The notes: generated by a model from the letters alone, not told the origin. Shown: positions 33,724 to 44,522, counted from the stretch's first letter. The stretch is DNA of 64,000 bases from Diplolepis rosae (GCA_030998225.1 JAPYXD010000484.1:7502001-7566000); one strand, 5' to 3'. Program-made: numbers and translations.

Positions 33724-34577
33724 ATGTATTTGATGCCTGCCCCCTCTCCCCCCATCCCCCGACCAGCAGCACTCGCTCCCATGGGGGTGTAGCTGTTATG
33801 GGCACTTTCGGTAACAAGCTGTGAATTTCCTTGCCAGGCATCCTAGGGACCTTTCTAGAGAATTTAGGTCCGTCGAGTTTGAGATTACTAGTAATATTAT
33901 AGCCGCTAGTATGGTAGCAGTGAGCGCGGTGAGCGCAGAGAGTTTGAAGTAAAACAACCTACATCTTCCTCGTCCATAAAAAGATTATGGATTGTATCCA
34001 TTGGATCAAAGTCAAATAGTGCTGGTAAGTGTTTTTAAAAATTAATTAGTTACTTTTTTAATTATATAGAGCATAGTTTATGGTGGGAACCGCGAATTTT
34101 TGTTTATTTTGGAGGTTCGAGCCCTAATAGGCATAACTTCAAACTGAAAAACGGTTTTAATTATCAATTTTGATAAATTTTCTGTATAATGTCCTCGAAA
34201 GTCTATAGTAGCAAATCCAAGGAGAGGACATAGTCACATTCACGTGTGCCGTTTCCAAAATTCAACAGCATTTAATTCAGCTGTAATATGAAAGCTAAAA
34301 AAAACATTCTTTCTTCTAATGTTTTTGTTATTTTGTTGACCTTTGATTCGGAAATTTTCATTTCTTTTTAATAAATAATTTTCAGTGTTTGCGAATGTAT
34401 AAATAATTTTTATTGCTTGAAAAGAGAGAGACAAATATTAAAAAATCAAAAATTCAAACTTTTCTGAACCGTCAATGCTTATTTTTTAAGTGAAATTATA
34501 ATAATTAAAACTGAGTGAAGTGTCGAATTTAAAGTGATGTCTTGAGCAATGCAAAATATCGTTCAATTTTCTTACAG
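33724..34577. other. Gene-poor stretch with one strong splice-donor-like site
   Basis: 33745-33800 is C-rich. A good donor, GTGCTG|GTAAGTG, lies at about 34021, preceded by an open frame from about 33930 (VKQPTSSSSIKRLWIVSIGS) lacking an ATG or convincing acceptor. Confidence 0.3.
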
Positions 34578-34697
34578 TGTAATTCTGCAATCCAGCGGTT
34601 CAATTTCATTAACGCAGCTTCTTCACCAACGATGACAGCAATGGCAAATAGAAATGCAATCTCTGAAAATCTTGGCTGTGATATAGACCTTGTCAAA
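34578..34697 (+). CDS. Candidate internal exon, 40 codons
   Basis: Preceded by TTCAATTTTCTTACAG (good acceptor) and followed by AAA|GTATGA (weak donor). Exactly 120 nt and open only in phase 0, reading with FNFINAASSPTMTAMANRNA near its centre. No known domain. The opposite strand is also open and has its own CACAG/GTAAGA flanks, so strand is uncertain. Lies between the 33538 ORF and the THAP-like ORF. Confidence 0.3.
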
Positions 34698-34839
34698 GTA
34701 TGAAGAAATTGCGTTCATTTAGTAAGAGAAAACTAGTCATGATATTGAAACCTATAAATAGCTAAGCTGTTAGTTGTTAATAGGAGACAGTATTATTTTT
34801 TTAAAGCGTCATTAACACTTGTTACTTGCATAGATAAAA

Positions 34840-35010
34840 ATGGAGTCGACAATCGGAAGATTAAAGTACTCCTGCAAGTTTCCAAATTGCAACAATAAAT
34901 ATTATTATCCGAAAATCGATAAATCTTACGTAAACGAACGTTTTCACAAGTTTCCTCGTGAAAAATGTTTGAGAAATAAATGGAAAGAAATTTGTTCGAC
35001 GAATAACTGA
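34840..35010 (+). pseudogene. THAP-type zinc finger fragment
   Basis: From ATG 34840: YSCKFPNCNNKYYYPK, FHKFPREKCLRNKWKEIC, then TGA after 56 codons. The spaced C-x4-C pair, FHKFP and following Trp match the first half of a THAP C2CH DNA-binding finger, found in P-element transposases and host transcription factors. The second half (Cys-x2-His-Phe) is absent in frame. A one-base shift continues through KTANVVSKKVVFKNWD for 25 codons. A diverged duplicate of that part lies at 35190-35300. Likely a decayed P-like transposase or host-gene fragment. Confidence 0.5.
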
Positions 35011-35189
35011 TTGTAAGACTGCAAATGTTGTTTCTAAAAAAGTAGTCTTTAAAAATTGGGATGTAAGTTTGCATCGTCCATAAGTATTGTTCTCCAATAT
35101 AAATTTTATACATTTCGCGTTCTTTAGTGTTACGAATTTCAATTGAATTGAATCTTTAAATATGTTCTTAGGTGTGCGACCAAAAACTA

Positions 35190-35660
35190 ACTGTAAGACT
35201 GATCATAAGATTGATAAGAAGACAGCATATGTTGTTTTTAAAAATGTCGTCTTTAAAGAAATTTAAAAGTTGGGATGCAGTTTGCATCGTCCATCACAAT
35301 TGTTCTCTAATATATAGATTTTATAAACTTCGCGTTCTTCAATGTTACAAATTCTAATTGAATTTCAAGTATGTCTTGCTTCTTGCTTATAATTACTTTA
35401 ATATTAAGCCATTCCAAGTTAAGAGATCCAAAGAATTTTATATATTGTCACCACTTATGATAAAAGTTCTTGTTTACTTTTAGGTGTTAAAAGAAGTGCC
35501 TTACAATTTTTTTTCAACACCTAAAACACAGATACGAGAACTTTTTATCAAAAGTGGCGACAATAGTGAAAATTCTTCAGATCTCTTAACATGGAATTGC
35601 TCTATTACGAATTTAATTAAATTCAAAAAGCCCGCCCTATTGTTTTCTTGCTCCGCCAGT
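35190..35660 (+). repeat. Tandem and inverted duplications downstream of the THAP fragment
   Basis: Segment 35000-35140 is repeated at 35190-35370 (GTAAGACTG, GTTGTTTTTAAAAATGTCGT, TTGGGATG, TTTGCATCGTCCAT). 35407-35478 returns inverted at 35535-35612 (GATCTCTTAAC, AAAAGTGGCGACAATA). An open frame behind TTTACTTTTAG at 35484 may be an exon, but it lies inside the inverted repeat. Confidence 0.45.
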
Positions 35661-35844
35661 TGTTGACAGAGACCACCTCTAAGCGCGGGATTTACGGAGG
35701 GGGAGGGTTTTGTTTCCACATCTTAACATGGAGGCTTCACTCCCGTGCTCGCTCCGCTCGTGCCGCAAATGTCGGGGCAGGCATCAATATATTCCAATGG
35801 ACACATGCAATTGTTTTCGTACTTTCGACCGGGTAGCAAGAAAA

Positions 35845-35913
35845 ATAGTATACACTGCATGGGCAGAAATTTGAGAGCCCTGAACTTTCTGCCCTTGTAG
35901 TGTAATATACTAT
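35845..35913. repeat. Hairpin: GGGCAGAAA palindrome
   Basis: ATAGTATACACTGCATGGGC / GCCCTTGTAGTGTAATATAC arms with a loop between GGGCAGAAA and TTTCTGCCC. Followed by AATAAAG (35932). Probably a MITE end or 3' processing hairpin of a repeat. Confidence 0.5.
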
Positions 35914-35984
35914 ATCCTTATTGAATAAAGTTTCGTTTTTACTTATACAACACTAGTATTTTTTATTCACTGTGATATAACCTC

Positions 35985-36390
35985 AAAAAAATTTGTAGAT
36001 CTTTATGTAGTAAACAATTTTATATGATATCTTTTTTTCGTATTTCGTATTGCTTTGGCCGAGTCCCACACAGCGTGCGTAAATGCCATCTATTTTCTCT
36101 TCTGGAAAAGAAAAAAAAAACATACTGTACCTTTCCTAGTTTTAGTTTAATTGAAAAATGTTACTAGGATAATTAGTAGAGATTTATTAGCACAATCAGA
36201 AACTAGTATTGGAATTTTGGATTTTTTCATAAAGTTTTTTTCAAAAACACAAAAAATGCTCCTATTTTCACCATTTTTGTTGGATATGGCTGGCTAACGA
36301 ACTCGACTTTAATTTTCGACTCTGATAAAGTATGCCAAAGCTCAATTCAATTCGATAATTCTATCGAGAGATATCAAGTATACGACCTAC
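35985..36390 (-). repeat. Family G repeat, inverted, interrupted (left part)
   Basis: Continues after the DUF4817 element at 37152-37282. TTTATGTAGTAAACAATTTT, ACATACTGTACCTTTCCTAG, GATATGGCTGGCTAACGAAC and ATTCTATCGAGAGATATC follow the family-G order up to ACGACCTAC, the insertion point. Confidence 0.65.
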
Positions 36391-36392
36391 TA

Positions 36393-37149
36393 AAGGGTTT
36401 CCCAATAAGGGTGATATATTTTGAAATTGAAAAAAAACACTGAATATTCATTCGGAATTGATCGAAATCTGTTTTATTATATTGGATATTCTATGCCATT
36501 TATGATTTAAACAATATATCGGCCAAATGTCCCCCGAGACTTGAGCCAAAAATGCGCCTCATCAGAAAAGATGATTTTTTGATGAAAATTGGGATCATTT
36601 TCAATTGATTCCAGAGGCCAATCCGCGAACTCCTGACGCAAACGATGGTCATTAGGCTTCAGTTCTTGGGCCAGAATCATCTTATAGGGATGCAGGCCAA
36701 GATCCAATCGCAAAATACGCCAGGTAGTCATCCTGGACAGGCCCAATTCCTGAGATCGGCGTGGCACGGACAATTCACGGTTTTCCTCGATACTGGCCTG
36801 TACGGCGGCTATATTCTGTGTAGAACGTGCGGTACGCATACGATTTTTAGGCTTAGTATCCAATAGAGTAAATTCACTCTCCAACTTATCGATTATTCGA
36901 CGAATTGAGAGCGCGGATGGAGCAGAATGACGACCATATTTTGCACGATATGCTCTTTGAACACCGACAAAACTTCTCGAATTTTGATAAAATAATTGGA
37001 CAATTTCCAAACGTTGTGGAAGCGTGAAACTACTCATGATTAAATGGCAAACCTTACTGATGACAACTGACAGCAGACGTCAAAAATTTCAATTCAAATG
37101 AGCCCGATAGGGACATTCAAAATCATATCACCCCTATTGGGAAACCCTT
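36393..37149 (-). mobile_element. DUF4817-type Tc1/mariner-related transposon, internally deleted
   Basis: TIRs AAGGGTTTCCCAATAAGGGT / ACCCCTATTGGGAAACCCTT with TA on each side (36391-36392, 37150-37151). Inserted in a family-G copy, whose sequence resumes exactly after it. At 757 bp it retains only the 5' half of the transposase gene. Confidence 0.8.
36507..37037 (-). pseudogene. N-terminal half of a DUF4817/DDE transposase (176 codons)
   Basis: Uninterrupted from ATG: FTLPQRLEIVQLFYQNSRSF and the following tandem helix-turn-helix region (DUF4817 type), the basic linker RMRTARSTQNIAAV, a second HTH (SVPRRSQELGLSRMTTWRIL), KMILAQELKPNDHRLRQEF, and the first catalytic Asp in IIFSDEAHFW. It ends shortly after (SRGTFGRYIV). 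The segment with the second Asp and final Glu/Asp is deleted (compare 48321-48773). As it stands it could bind TIRs but not cut DNA. The lack of stops in 176 codons shows recent origin or selection on the DNA-binding half. Confidence 0.85.
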
Positions 37150-37151
37150 TA

Positions 37152-37282
37152 CTACTATACAGACACTTTTGTAAATCCCTTTTTCTGACTCGGGGGGTCT
37201 CAAAACATAAAGGTTTGATGAAAATTCCGAAAGTGATTTTTTACATAAAACCAATACCTTCTCATATGATGAGAATGTAAAA
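37152..37282 (-). repeat. Family G repeat, inverted, right part
   Basis: Resumes with ACAGACACTTTTGTAAATCC, CTGACTCGGGGGGTCTCAAA and ends ACCTTCTCATATGATGAGAA, the family-G start. Confidence 0.65.
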
Positions 37283-37714
37283 AATATAATAAAATTCTTT
37301 AAAATAGAATATTCTAAAATAAAACTGTATATATGTATATAGGTAGTTGACTTATTAAAACGTAACAACAATGGTTTTATGTCTTGAACTTCTATTTATA
37401 TTTGATGAAGAAGACAGGTCGTCACTCGATGTATAAAAGTGATCTTCGGGTAAATTAACTTGTGACCTGCACATTTCTATTTCAATTTTCAATTGAATTT
37501 TCTGTCATTATTTATTATACATGTAGCAGCTCAAATCTTTAGTAATTTTAGCTTCAATAATCACTTTATTGATGAACGTCGGAGCCTGCTTTAAATAGAA
37601 AATAGTATATTGTATATTGGATATAATATAGTATATTGGGACAAAAATGTATTTTGCGATTGTGAAGTTTGATGACCGAGCAAAGCGAGGGTAACAACCA
37701 CACAAGTGAAATTA
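37283..37714. other. No gene recognised
   Basis: AT-rich. Its end, GATGACCGAGCAAAGCGAGG, is shared (inverted) with 24775-24815. Confidence 0.4.
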
Positions 37715-37876
37715 ATTATAACGTGACATATTTGAAAACATGTCTACCGTTATATTGACCCAAAATACATAATATTTAATGATTTCTTGTTGTTTTGGCA
37801 TAGGGTCAGTTTTTTCTTATTTTCTTTATTAAAAAATTATCAATGGTATGCATAAAAAAACGCAAAAATAAAGAAA

Positions 37877-37917
37877 CGCAAACCTTTCGGCCGCATATGG
37901 GGGTCCTCTTCAGTGCC
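37877..37917 (-). ncRNA. Hammerhead-like motif, family A (stem III mutated)
   Basis: Minus strand: GGCA, CTGAAGA, GGACC..GCGGCC stem II partly changed, GAAAGGTT instead of GAAACGTT. Probably inactive. Confidence 0.45.
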
Positions 37918-38040
37918 ATAATATTGGACTGCTTCAACCTGATATGCAAGCTATGAGATAACGTTATTGAGTTTTATTATTTTCATTATTTCCTATATTT
38001 TAATCATATACAGAAAGTTTGAAATAATATTTTAATGTGT

Positions 38041-38082
38041 AGCACTGAAGAGGGCCCCCATATGTGGCCGGAACTTTTGCCT
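38041..38082 (+). ncRNA. Hammerhead-like motif, family A (core mutated)
   Basis: CTGAAGA 38045-38051 and GGCC/GGCC stem II kept, but CGAAACGTT is CGGAACTTT, so the conserved GAAA is lost. Relic. Confidence 0.45.
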
Positions 38083-38195
38083 TTCTTTATTTTTGTGTCT
38101 TTTTTATACATAACATTGATAATTTTTTAATAAAGAAAATAAGAAAAAACTGATCCTATGCCAAAACAATAAGAAATCATTAAATATTAGTGAAA

Positions 38196-39178
38196 TTAAT
38201 GTTTTTCCTATGTCGCACACGATTTTATTTTATACTAGCAGGTTAGAAAATGGAGTTGTTTGCCCTGCATAGGGCAATAAAGTCCACTTTATGACCCGCT
38301 AGTAGAAAAAATTATAATAAGAAGATTTAACTTTTACGTGTATTTTTGTCTTGAAATTCAGTGAAACTAAGGAAATAAAAAAATGATAAATATAAAATTT
38401 GGCGACCATCATACCCAGAGATAAATTTGTCATTTGCTCCCTCTCAGCCTAAACATGTAAAGGACATTTAGTGCAAATCAACCCATTAATGCCAAGGACC
38501 TGCATGCGTCACTCACAGCGGAATGAACATTCTAGTGTACTAACCCGTTAACTCAAATTGCTTGTTCTTGCCTCTCATTGAATACATTCAGTTACATGTA
38601 CAACTAACAGCTAAAAGTTTAACAGCTAAAGTTCAAAAAGATGGGAGAATCTGAATCGCTATATTAATTTAATTTCATCAAAAGTTATACTTATACAGTC
38701 AAGACTCGTTTATTACGAGTCTTGATTGTAGTTAATCCTAAGTTTTTTATTCATCAATTAATTTATCTTAGTTCTTAAGTCTCAAATAAATTTAATTTAT
38801 AATGTAATTTTTTGTTTATTCGAAAAGAATATTTAAAAATCTGTTTTGACAAGTAAAGAAAAATCATGGAAAGTCTCATTTTCTCTGACTTCAATTATCC
38901 AACACGTTTCCGGAAATAAGAAGATAATAGAGAGGCACATAATATAAAATTGAGAAGAATCCCAGCCCAGCTGTGGATTCAGGTATTGGGTAGAGATTAT
39001 TAGCAATTCGAAGTGCAGACTCAATTTTAAAATTAACTTCTCTACTTTTACGACTCAACTCAACAACAAGAATGTTTTCCTTGATTTCATAATCCATCTT
39101 TCAAAATACTTGACTTTAACGTGGAAATAAATGGTATAACTGTATAAAGCTTTTATTCAACTAAATATGGTTTGTTTT
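38196..39178. other. No gene assigned
   Basis: A perfect hairpin, TCAAGACTCGT-TTATT-ACGAGTCTTGA, lies at about 38699-38725. The 68-codon frame at 38891-39097 (-) has protein-like composition but no splice or family support. Confidence 0.35.
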
Positions 39179-40314
39179 CAGTGTTGGATAAGTTCCTCTA
39201 TAAAAAAGTAACTCGTTACAGTTACGTTACTTTACAAAAAAAAAGTAACTCGTTACCGTTACGGTTACTTTTTCAAAAAAGTAACTTGTTACAGTTACAC
39301 CGAAAAATTTTTTTTTCCGAGAGTCAACTATCACCTATAGTTAAGTCTAACCTAGTTGAAATAACACGGATTCCTGTTTGAGAGAATTCCTGTTTGAGAG
39401 AATCACGTACATACAGTTAAACAAACCAATATAAACCTTGTTACAAAGAAATAAAGAATTCTAGTTCTATTAACAATTAAATTGAATTAATATTGCTATG
39501 CTGCTATTACAAAACTCCGCTGTAAAAAGAATATCTTCTGTATTTATTACTTTTTCACTGTGTAAACAAAAATTTATTTTTGTCAATAATTCTTTAAGAC
39601 CTACTTTTATCAATATAAATTTTGCTCTAGTAGATCATAAACGTAAATTTGTCTTTTTGGTTACGTTGAATACATGCGCCTGAAAGGATCTGTCCGTCAA
39701 ATCAACTTGCTTTCTTTGTTTTTCTTACTAAACTTGAACTTTGTCATTTCAACTAGGATTGCAAAGTTGGCGCCTGTCCTAACTAGGCAAAATAGTATAC
39801 GGGTACAAGGAATTTTTTTCGGTGTACAGTTACTGGTGAAAGTAACTTAAGTTACTTTAAAAGTTACTTTTCATATCCCCCCACCGCTTAATTTTTCAAT
39901 CCGGAAAGATTGAAATAAAATGATTTTTTTAAAAATATAAAATGCAAAATACGCAACGTGTCCCGATAAGCGGATAATATATATTTGAACTATACATGTA
40001 TTAGGTATCAAAATGTTTAACAACTTATAATATGTTTGAAAAACTCTAGAGTCGATAATCTTTTGTTTTCTTGACGCGCGCAATTTTTAAAATTCTCATC
40101 CTTTGTATAAAAGCAATCAAAAGAAAGATATATATAAAAATACACAAAGTAACGAAAAATAACTGAAAAAAAAGTTCCCAGTTACTGGGAAAATAGTAAC
40201 TAAGTTATGTTACAGTTATTTTTTTCGAAAAGGAACGAAGTTATGGAAAAAGTTCAAAGTAACGTAACGTTTAAAGTAACTTCGTTACTTTTAACGAGTT
40301 ACTACCCAACACTG
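39179..40314. mobile_element. hAT-type non-autonomous element (CAGTGTTGG TIR)
   Basis: Ends CAGTGTTGGATAAG and CTACCCAACACTG. Both subterminal regions are full of AAAGTAACTCGTTAC / GTTACAGTTAC words (39200-39300, 39820-39870, 40140-40310). CAGTGTTGGGTA plus GTAACTAGTTAC-type subterminal repeats are characteristic of widespread animal hAT families (family knowledge). The expected 8-bp duplication is not evident (TTTGTTTT against TTTTGCTA). No transposase. Confidence 0.7.
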
Positions 40315-41347
40315 TTTTGCTACGTTTTGATTGAATTGAACAAATATTTTGCTTCATTTAATCCAATTTTGGTTAATGGAACCAAATTTTACACGAGTCA
40401 AACATAAATCTTAGTTTATTGGACAAAATGGCTTGGTTAGATCAACTATATGTTTATTTTGTGTGTAAAAGTATAGACATATTCATTAATATCTAACTGA
40501 AAAATAAAATATTGCCTCTTCAATTTACTAAAAAAATTTATTTTTAATTTTCTTAAGTTTTGATAATGAGAAAAAATTTTCCGATAGATTTTACTGAAAT
40601 TGGACTTTTTTCATTTTCTACATAAAATGTTATAATTTACTTTCGCTTTTCATTTTCTCTACACTGAGAAAAAAAACATGACTCAGTAGCGTCCGGAAAG
40701 GAATGGTTCATGTCCAAAGACGAAAATTGAGAATAGACATCACTGTGTCCTCGCTACACATGAACCACTCATGTCCAGAGCGTACACACTAATGTCTTAG
40801 GCATTAATAACGCGCACAGGACAGCCCTGTCTAGACAGTAGTCAGTCATGTCCAGCACCGGAACGACAACGCGCTAAACATTACTGTATATTGTGTCAGT
40901 GTTTGAATGTGGAAAGTTTCGTCGATTGTGTCTATTGATGATTAGCAGCAAAAATTTTCAAATATAATGTGAAAAAGTACACTAAATTTAGTGCCACGTA
41001 TTTTTTATGATTATTGAGTTTCGAGAGCACAATTCCAATCATGAAAACGAGATTATAATCAATTATTATTATTATTATTATTATTATAATAATCAATAAA
41101 AAAACAAATAATTATTTGTAAAGAATTGGAAAATCGTTTGCATTTCGATGGTTCGTGGAGGGGATATCCGACCCTCCGTAAACGCAAAATAAGTAAGCGG
41201 TGCGGGGCAAAATAACCAAGCGGCAAAATAAGTGGAAGTTGAGTGTAACTTAACATGCATGCTAAACTTACAGTACTCAGGTCATCCTCAAATTAAAAAA
41301 CAATCAGAACCGTAAGAACTATCTCCGTGTAGGGATTTCAGATTATA
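40315..41347. other. Unassigned DNA, includes a short (ATT)n
   Basis: 41061-41090 is an ATT microsatellite. 40663-40870 has ACTGAGAAAAAAAACATGAC followed by repeated CATGTCCA words (ATGTCCAAAG, CATGTCCAGAGC, CATGTCCAGCACC), perhaps another CACTGAGAAA-ended MITE. Confidence 0.4.
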
Positions 41348-42273
41348 CTACTATGAGCAAAAACTAAGGTGAATTTTGTTATAAAATGAAAAATCTTTAT
41401 TTATTTATCCGAGTCCATTTTATCCCCTACAAAATAATCCCCTCCCGATATAATGCACTTATGCCAACGTTTTTTCCAATCGTCGAAACACTTGTTAAAT
41501 TCGATTTCCAGAATCGCCTTCAAAGCCTTCTTCGATTCGGCTTGTATCTCTTTAATCGTGTCAAAACGGTGTCCTCGGAGTGGTCTTTTGAGTTTGGGGA
41601 ATAGCCAGAAGTCACACGGAGCCAAATCAGGCGAATATGGTGGTTGTGGAACGATATGCGTTGAGTTTCTGGCGAAATGGCCACGAAGAACGAGTGCAGT
41701 GTGAGACGGCGCATTATCGTGATGCAAAAACCACGAGTTGTCTGCCTAAAATATCTTTTGAACGGTGTTGAGTGATCCTCTTGAAATGCCAATAGTGTCA
41801 GCAAGGTCTCTAATTGTCAATCGACGATTTTTGTGCACTAATTCTTTGATTTGATTGACGGGTTACTCGTCAGTTGATGTTGATGGTCTTCCGGGACGTT
41901 CCAAGTCATCAACAGGTTCTCTGCCTTCTTTGAAGTCTTTGTACCATTTTTAAACATTTTTCTGCGACATGGTCAAATTACCAAAGGTCTTCTGCAACAT
42001 TCTGAACGTTTCCGCAACTGAAATTTCATTCCGCGAACAAAATTTAATGGCACTTCTTTGCTCAAGAAATTCAGACATTGTAAAAATCGAAAAAATCACT
42101 TCTAATCGTTCAGAAAACACAAGCGTAAGTATGTAACAAATGATGATATTGGCATGAAACTTGGCACAGATGTCAGTAACAGTAGGACCAACATAAAAAT
42201 AAAAGAGTTTGCCTGAATCGGTTAGCCCGCGAAGGTTAAATTAAAAATTCACCTTAGTTTTTGCCCACAGTAG
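41348..42273 (-). mobile_element. Mariner element, 926 bp, internally deleted
   Basis: TIRs CTACTATGAGCAAAAACTAA and (inverted) CTACTGTGGGCAAAAACTAA, extended by GGTGAATTTT, each flanked by TA (41346-41347, 42274-42275). About 350 bp shorter than a normal mariner of 1.3 kb. Confidence 0.85.
41401..42078 (-). pseudogene. Mariner (DD34D) transposase with internal deletion and stops
   Basis: From ATG 42078: MSEFLEQRSAIKFCSRNEIS, first HTH, a stop in the KW(Y)KDFKEG region, linker PVDDLERPGRPSTS, another stop, second HTH (LTIRDLADTIGISRGSL), then a jump (stop at about 41747) to HHDNAPSHTAL. The part with the first catalytic Asp is deleted. The 3' part has YSPDLAPCDFWLFPKLK with Asp 34 residues after the HHD Asp, and ends KCFDDWKKRWHKCI...GDYFVGDK. 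At least three stops: non-functional. Confidence 0.9.
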
Positions 42274-42572
42274 TATGTGTATTCCTACACAATATTTTCT
42301 TTCGGCGTACCTTTTTCAATTTCTATGAAAATCTCATACTTCTTCCAAATAATGAACGTTTCCTCTTCTTTTGATCACTCATTTCGTACTGTATAACTTT
42401 AATAGAGTTAGAGCGAATATGACGTAGTGGCACTGGCCCTTTTCTTCTTACGGCACTCAACAACTTTAAGTTGTTTACACTGAGAGACTTTCTGTTAGAT
42501 TAAATGATAAAATTGAATGAAAATTTAGTATAATGTTGTTTCAAAATGGGGAAAGCCGAGGTTTCATTAGAC

Positions 42573-42943
42573 TTATTTATACGAGGGGCACTATTTATAT
42601 TTTGAGCCTTGGTAACACTGAGTGTTTTCAGGTGCCATCTGGCATTTGCACTGGAAGGTTTGACTTTTTTTTACCATAACCACCTTTAGAACGTTTTGTC
42701 ATTTGAGCGTTATTTGTGTTGTTTACAGTACTTGAAAAGTGTATCTCAGCAAAAAAGTCGAATTAACTCGTGAGAATTTTCGTGCGATGAATGCATCGGT
42801 CAACTCATTTCCACTTTTGGCGATGAAGTCCCATCCTATGTCATTGTGAAACGCTGGTCATTAATGCTGTGCAAAAACTAATAATGCAAGATTGTCATGT
42901 GACATACTGCGAGATTGAGGCAACCTTAGACATTAGTCCGAGG
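42573..42943 (+). pseudogene. Mariner transposase, N-terminal relic
   Basis: Begins with a TIR-like ACGAGGGGCACTATTTATAT. Frame fragments LTRENFRAM, FGDEVPSYVIVKRW and QDCHVTYCEIEATLDISP correspond to the HTH pair of a mariner transposase, with several frameshifts. Stops abruptly at GACATTAGTCC where an oppositely oriented relic starts. Confidence 0.65.
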
Positions 42944-43262
42944 CGGCCAATTGATATCAGAATTTCGGCTGATTATACGGTTTTCTAAAATAGTCGCATA
43001 AGATCGATTGTTATGTTGGCTGTGTCGCAAGTGGCCCGACCCTGTTGAAACCAAATTTTTGAAAAAAAAATATCGATGAGTATGGCATGGTAACGCTCGC
43101 CATTGATCGTAATGGTGGCTCCTTGCTCATTTTGAAAGAAAAGTGGCCCAATGATGCCACCATACCAAAATCCGCACCAAGCAGTCACTCGTTGTGGGTG
43201 CATCGGCTTCTCAATGATGTTTGGCTTTTCTGAGCCCCAAATGCGACAATTTTGCTTACTGA
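42944..43262 (-). pseudogene. DDE transposase relic, central part (opposite strand)
   Basis: Minus strand: SEKPNIIEKPMHPQRVTAWC, FWYGGIIGPLFFQNEQG, ITINGERYHA, then WFQQGRATCDTANITIDLMR where the second catalytic Asp (normally QQDGA) is Gly, then ENRIISRNSDINWPPR in another frame. Typical of insect Tc1/mariner-related transposases with DUF4817-type N-termini. Mutated and frameshifted. Confidence 0.75.
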
Positions 43263-43380
43263 GCTTATTGATCCGGAGCCGTCACTTCTGAAGGTCACAC
43301 CTTTTGGTGGAGTGAGTGATTTTTTATATAGTGGTTTTCAGATTCACTTTTTCTTTGTTTCGCTTCGCAACTTTGATATA

Positions 43381-43897
43381 CCCAAGTGCGAATTGCCGAA
43401 GGTGATAATACGGCACAATATTGGCCCAATCTCGGCAGCCAAGAGTCGGCCATTATTATTGGGCCAGTGTCACTGTTTGCATCGGTCAAGTGCTGGGCCG
43501 ACGACGGCGGCCTTTTTCGACTGTTTAAATTTACCGACCTTCAGCCGAAACTTGGCCCAGTATCGGCCCTATACCAAGCAATTGTCAGTTTTACTATGGC
43601 ATCCAGTTCTGAAAGTAGAAGAGCCAGAGTCGGGCTGATGGACGGCACATTACTGGGCCATGTATCACTTTTACCATGGCAAACCATCCTGGAAGTGAGA
43701 AAACCAGAGTTCAGCACAGCATTGGCCTGTTGCTGTGCCGAAAACAAGTGCTGGCGGCCAGAGTTTGGGCCAGCATTGGCCGCCAAGTGCATACCGGAGT
43801 TATCATTCCAGCAACGGCACGATATTAGCAGCCGATCTTCGGCAAATTTTTGGCGATGCTGGGCCAGTGTTGGGCCGTATCTAATTTCGCACTTGGG
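43381..43897. mobile_element. CCCAAG-TIR element, complete 517-bp copy
   Basis: CCCAAGTGCGAATTGCCG at the left and ATTTCGCACTTGGG at the right, each flanked by TA. Interior rich in TTGGGCCA / TGGGCCAGTGT / GGCCGATAC words. Overlapping 83-207-codon frames on both strands are repeat-driven, not genes. Confidence 0.75.
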
Positions 43898-44100
43898 TAG
43901 TAAATTTCAAATTCTCGTAGCTTTAATAACAGTTAGTAGAAAATATATTCCATTGTTTCAAACGAAAATATTAACTTTGCCGCTTGAAAAGCACTATATT
44001 AATATCTGATACGTAAACCCTGTTTGCCTCATTTTGAAATGATTTTATATTAAAATATAATTTATTTTTATGATTTTCTGTAACGAAAAGTCTCTCAGTG

Positions 44101-44522
44101 TACATTGCCACTCTTTCGAGCCCTCGCACCGCACCATTGCCAAACTAATTCTAGGAAGTTTCTAAACTCAGTTCACTTATTATCCGACTTGAGTGTAATT
44201 GCAATCTTAATGAAAACCCTTGCCCCAGATAAGTATTTCTGGAAGAAATAACCATCATTTAAGCTTTTTAAATTTTTCAGATTAATCAGTATATTTGCTC
44301 AATAAGAGTACGATGAAGGTAGCATGAAATCACATAAAATAGAAGTAAAGCCAAAATTAAAATAAATATAGTTCCATTGTAAGCGTAAAATTCTAGGTTT
44401 ATCTTCACAATCTTCACGTATTTATGATCCACTTAAAATCTAAAATAAGTTCAAAATCAATATCCATCGAATACTCGGATATGATAAAATATTATTTCTA
44501 GTTGTAAATTCACTAGAATTTA
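44101..44522. other. No gene recognised
   Basis: AT-rich, no repeat partner in the window. Confidence 0.4.

Larger units (their letters stand above)
37715..38195. mobile_element. Family A element with two inverted hammerhead motifs
   Basis: Left: ATTATAACGTGACATATTTG hairpin, TTATATTGACCC, GGCATAGGGTCAG arm, minus-strand hammerhead. Then a 120-bp spacer, a plus-strand hammerhead, and the inverted arm CTGATCCTATGCCAAAAC. A miniature of 26716-29312 without the minisatellite. Confidence 0.6.
42478..44100. mobile_element. CACTGAGAGACTTT-TIR element hosting two insertions
   Basis: Left CACTGAGAGACTTTCTGTTAG and right AACGAAAAGTCTCTCAGTG, TA on both sides (42476-42477, 44101-44102). Shared inner sequence AATGATAAAATTGAATG and TTTAGTATAATGTTGTTTC. 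Inside are a mariner/DUF4817 chimera (42573-43265) and a CCCAAG element (43381-43897). Confidence 0.6.

Noticed and set aside
39179..40314. 8-bp hAT target duplication
   Set aside because: Flanks TTTGTTTT and TTTTGCTA do not match; the hAT call rests on TIR and subterminal repeats only.
43386..44009. 207-codon plus-strand ORF and overlapping 128- and 83-codon frames
   Set aside because: Lies over the CCCAAG element and runs beyond its end; no domain, and competing frames on both strands.
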